Assembly (NCBI GenBank): GCA_027858215.1
Contig: JAQIDD010000332.1
Span: 1 to 7,046 of the forward strand
Length of the DNA stretch: 7,046 nucleotides
DNA from: Candidatus Delongbacteria bacterium
Lineage (GTDB): Bacteria; Bacteroidota; Bacteroidia; Bacteroidales; ML635J-15
Direction of reading: 5' to 3'
Below are positions 6,979 to 7,046 of the stretch, one piece after another. Below the pieces are notes generated by a model. That model had not been told where the DNA came from and did no database searches. It saw only the letters and a list, made by a program, of their open reading frames with translations. Position 1 is the stretch's first letter. Every line of letters begins with the position of its first letter. Both the position numbers and the translations under genes were made by a program.

Positions 6979-7036
6979 AACATTTCCTTTCCTGAGGTTT
7001 GGAACGTTAAAGTCAGTTATTTTTTAAGAAATTAAT

Positions 7037-7044
7037 TATATTTG
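7037..7044 (+). promoter_or_regulatory. Putative -7 element facing out of the right edge
   Basis: TATATTTG matches TAnnTTTG exactly and sits in AT-rich DNA about 60 bases after repeat copy B. The -33 region has TTA (7017-7019) rather than TTG. It would drive a plus-strand gene starting beyond the window. Confidence 0.35.
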
Positions 7045-7046
7045 TT

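Noticed and set aside
6698..7027. 109-codon plus-strand open frame covering the tex start and repeat copy B
   Set aside because: It begins inside tex on the opposite strand and crosses the tex promoter. Its frame through the repeat is not the one shared with copy A.
1..7046. CRISPR array, tRNA, rRNA or transposase
   Set aside because: No regularly spaced direct repeats, no tRNA-like cloverleaf seen on reading, and no transposase or integrase motifs in any plausible frame.

Overview
The window looks like chromosomal DNA from a member of the Bacteroidota. The evidence is that start codons lack Shine-Dalgarno sequences, that several copies of the phylum's -7 promoter element (TAnnTTTG) lie at sensible places upstream of genes, and that the Tex and acyl-CoA synthetase proteins read like Bacteroidota versions. 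I cannot place it below phylum from sequence alone. The left ~550 bases are clearly more AT-rich than the rest.

Layout, left to right: (1) the 3' end of an SGNH/GDSL-type hydrolase gene, cut by the left edge and followed by a probable intrinsic terminator; (2) a radical SAM protein with a cysteine-rich half-SPASM ('twitch') domain placed N-terminal to the radical SAM core; (3) a ~460-base non-coding stretch holding an AT-rich inverted repeat, copy A of a structured repeat and a putative promoter; (4) a long-chain acyl-CoA synthetase (AMP-forming); (5) a 61-base convergent junction with an inverted repeat; (6) the S1-domain protein Tex on the minus strand; (7) a ~340-base non-coding stretch with the tex promoter, copy B of the same structured repeat, and a putative promoter facing out of the right edge.

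The genes do not form an obvious single pathway. Acyl-CoA synthetase (lipid activation) and Tex (RNA and transcription-related housekeeping) are core functions. The SGNH hydrolase and the radical SAM protein are accessory-type genes of unknown substrate.

The most interesting signal is non-coding. Two diverged copies of a ~200-245 nt repeat lie in the same orientation about 4.5 kb apart. Both can fold into a long stem-loop. The middle stem has largely different sequence in the two copies yet remains complementary in each, which suggests selection on RNA (or ssDNA) structure. Copy A carries an extra 22-nt GC-rich hairpin that looks like a nested insertion. Both copies lie just upstream of plus-strand putative promoters.
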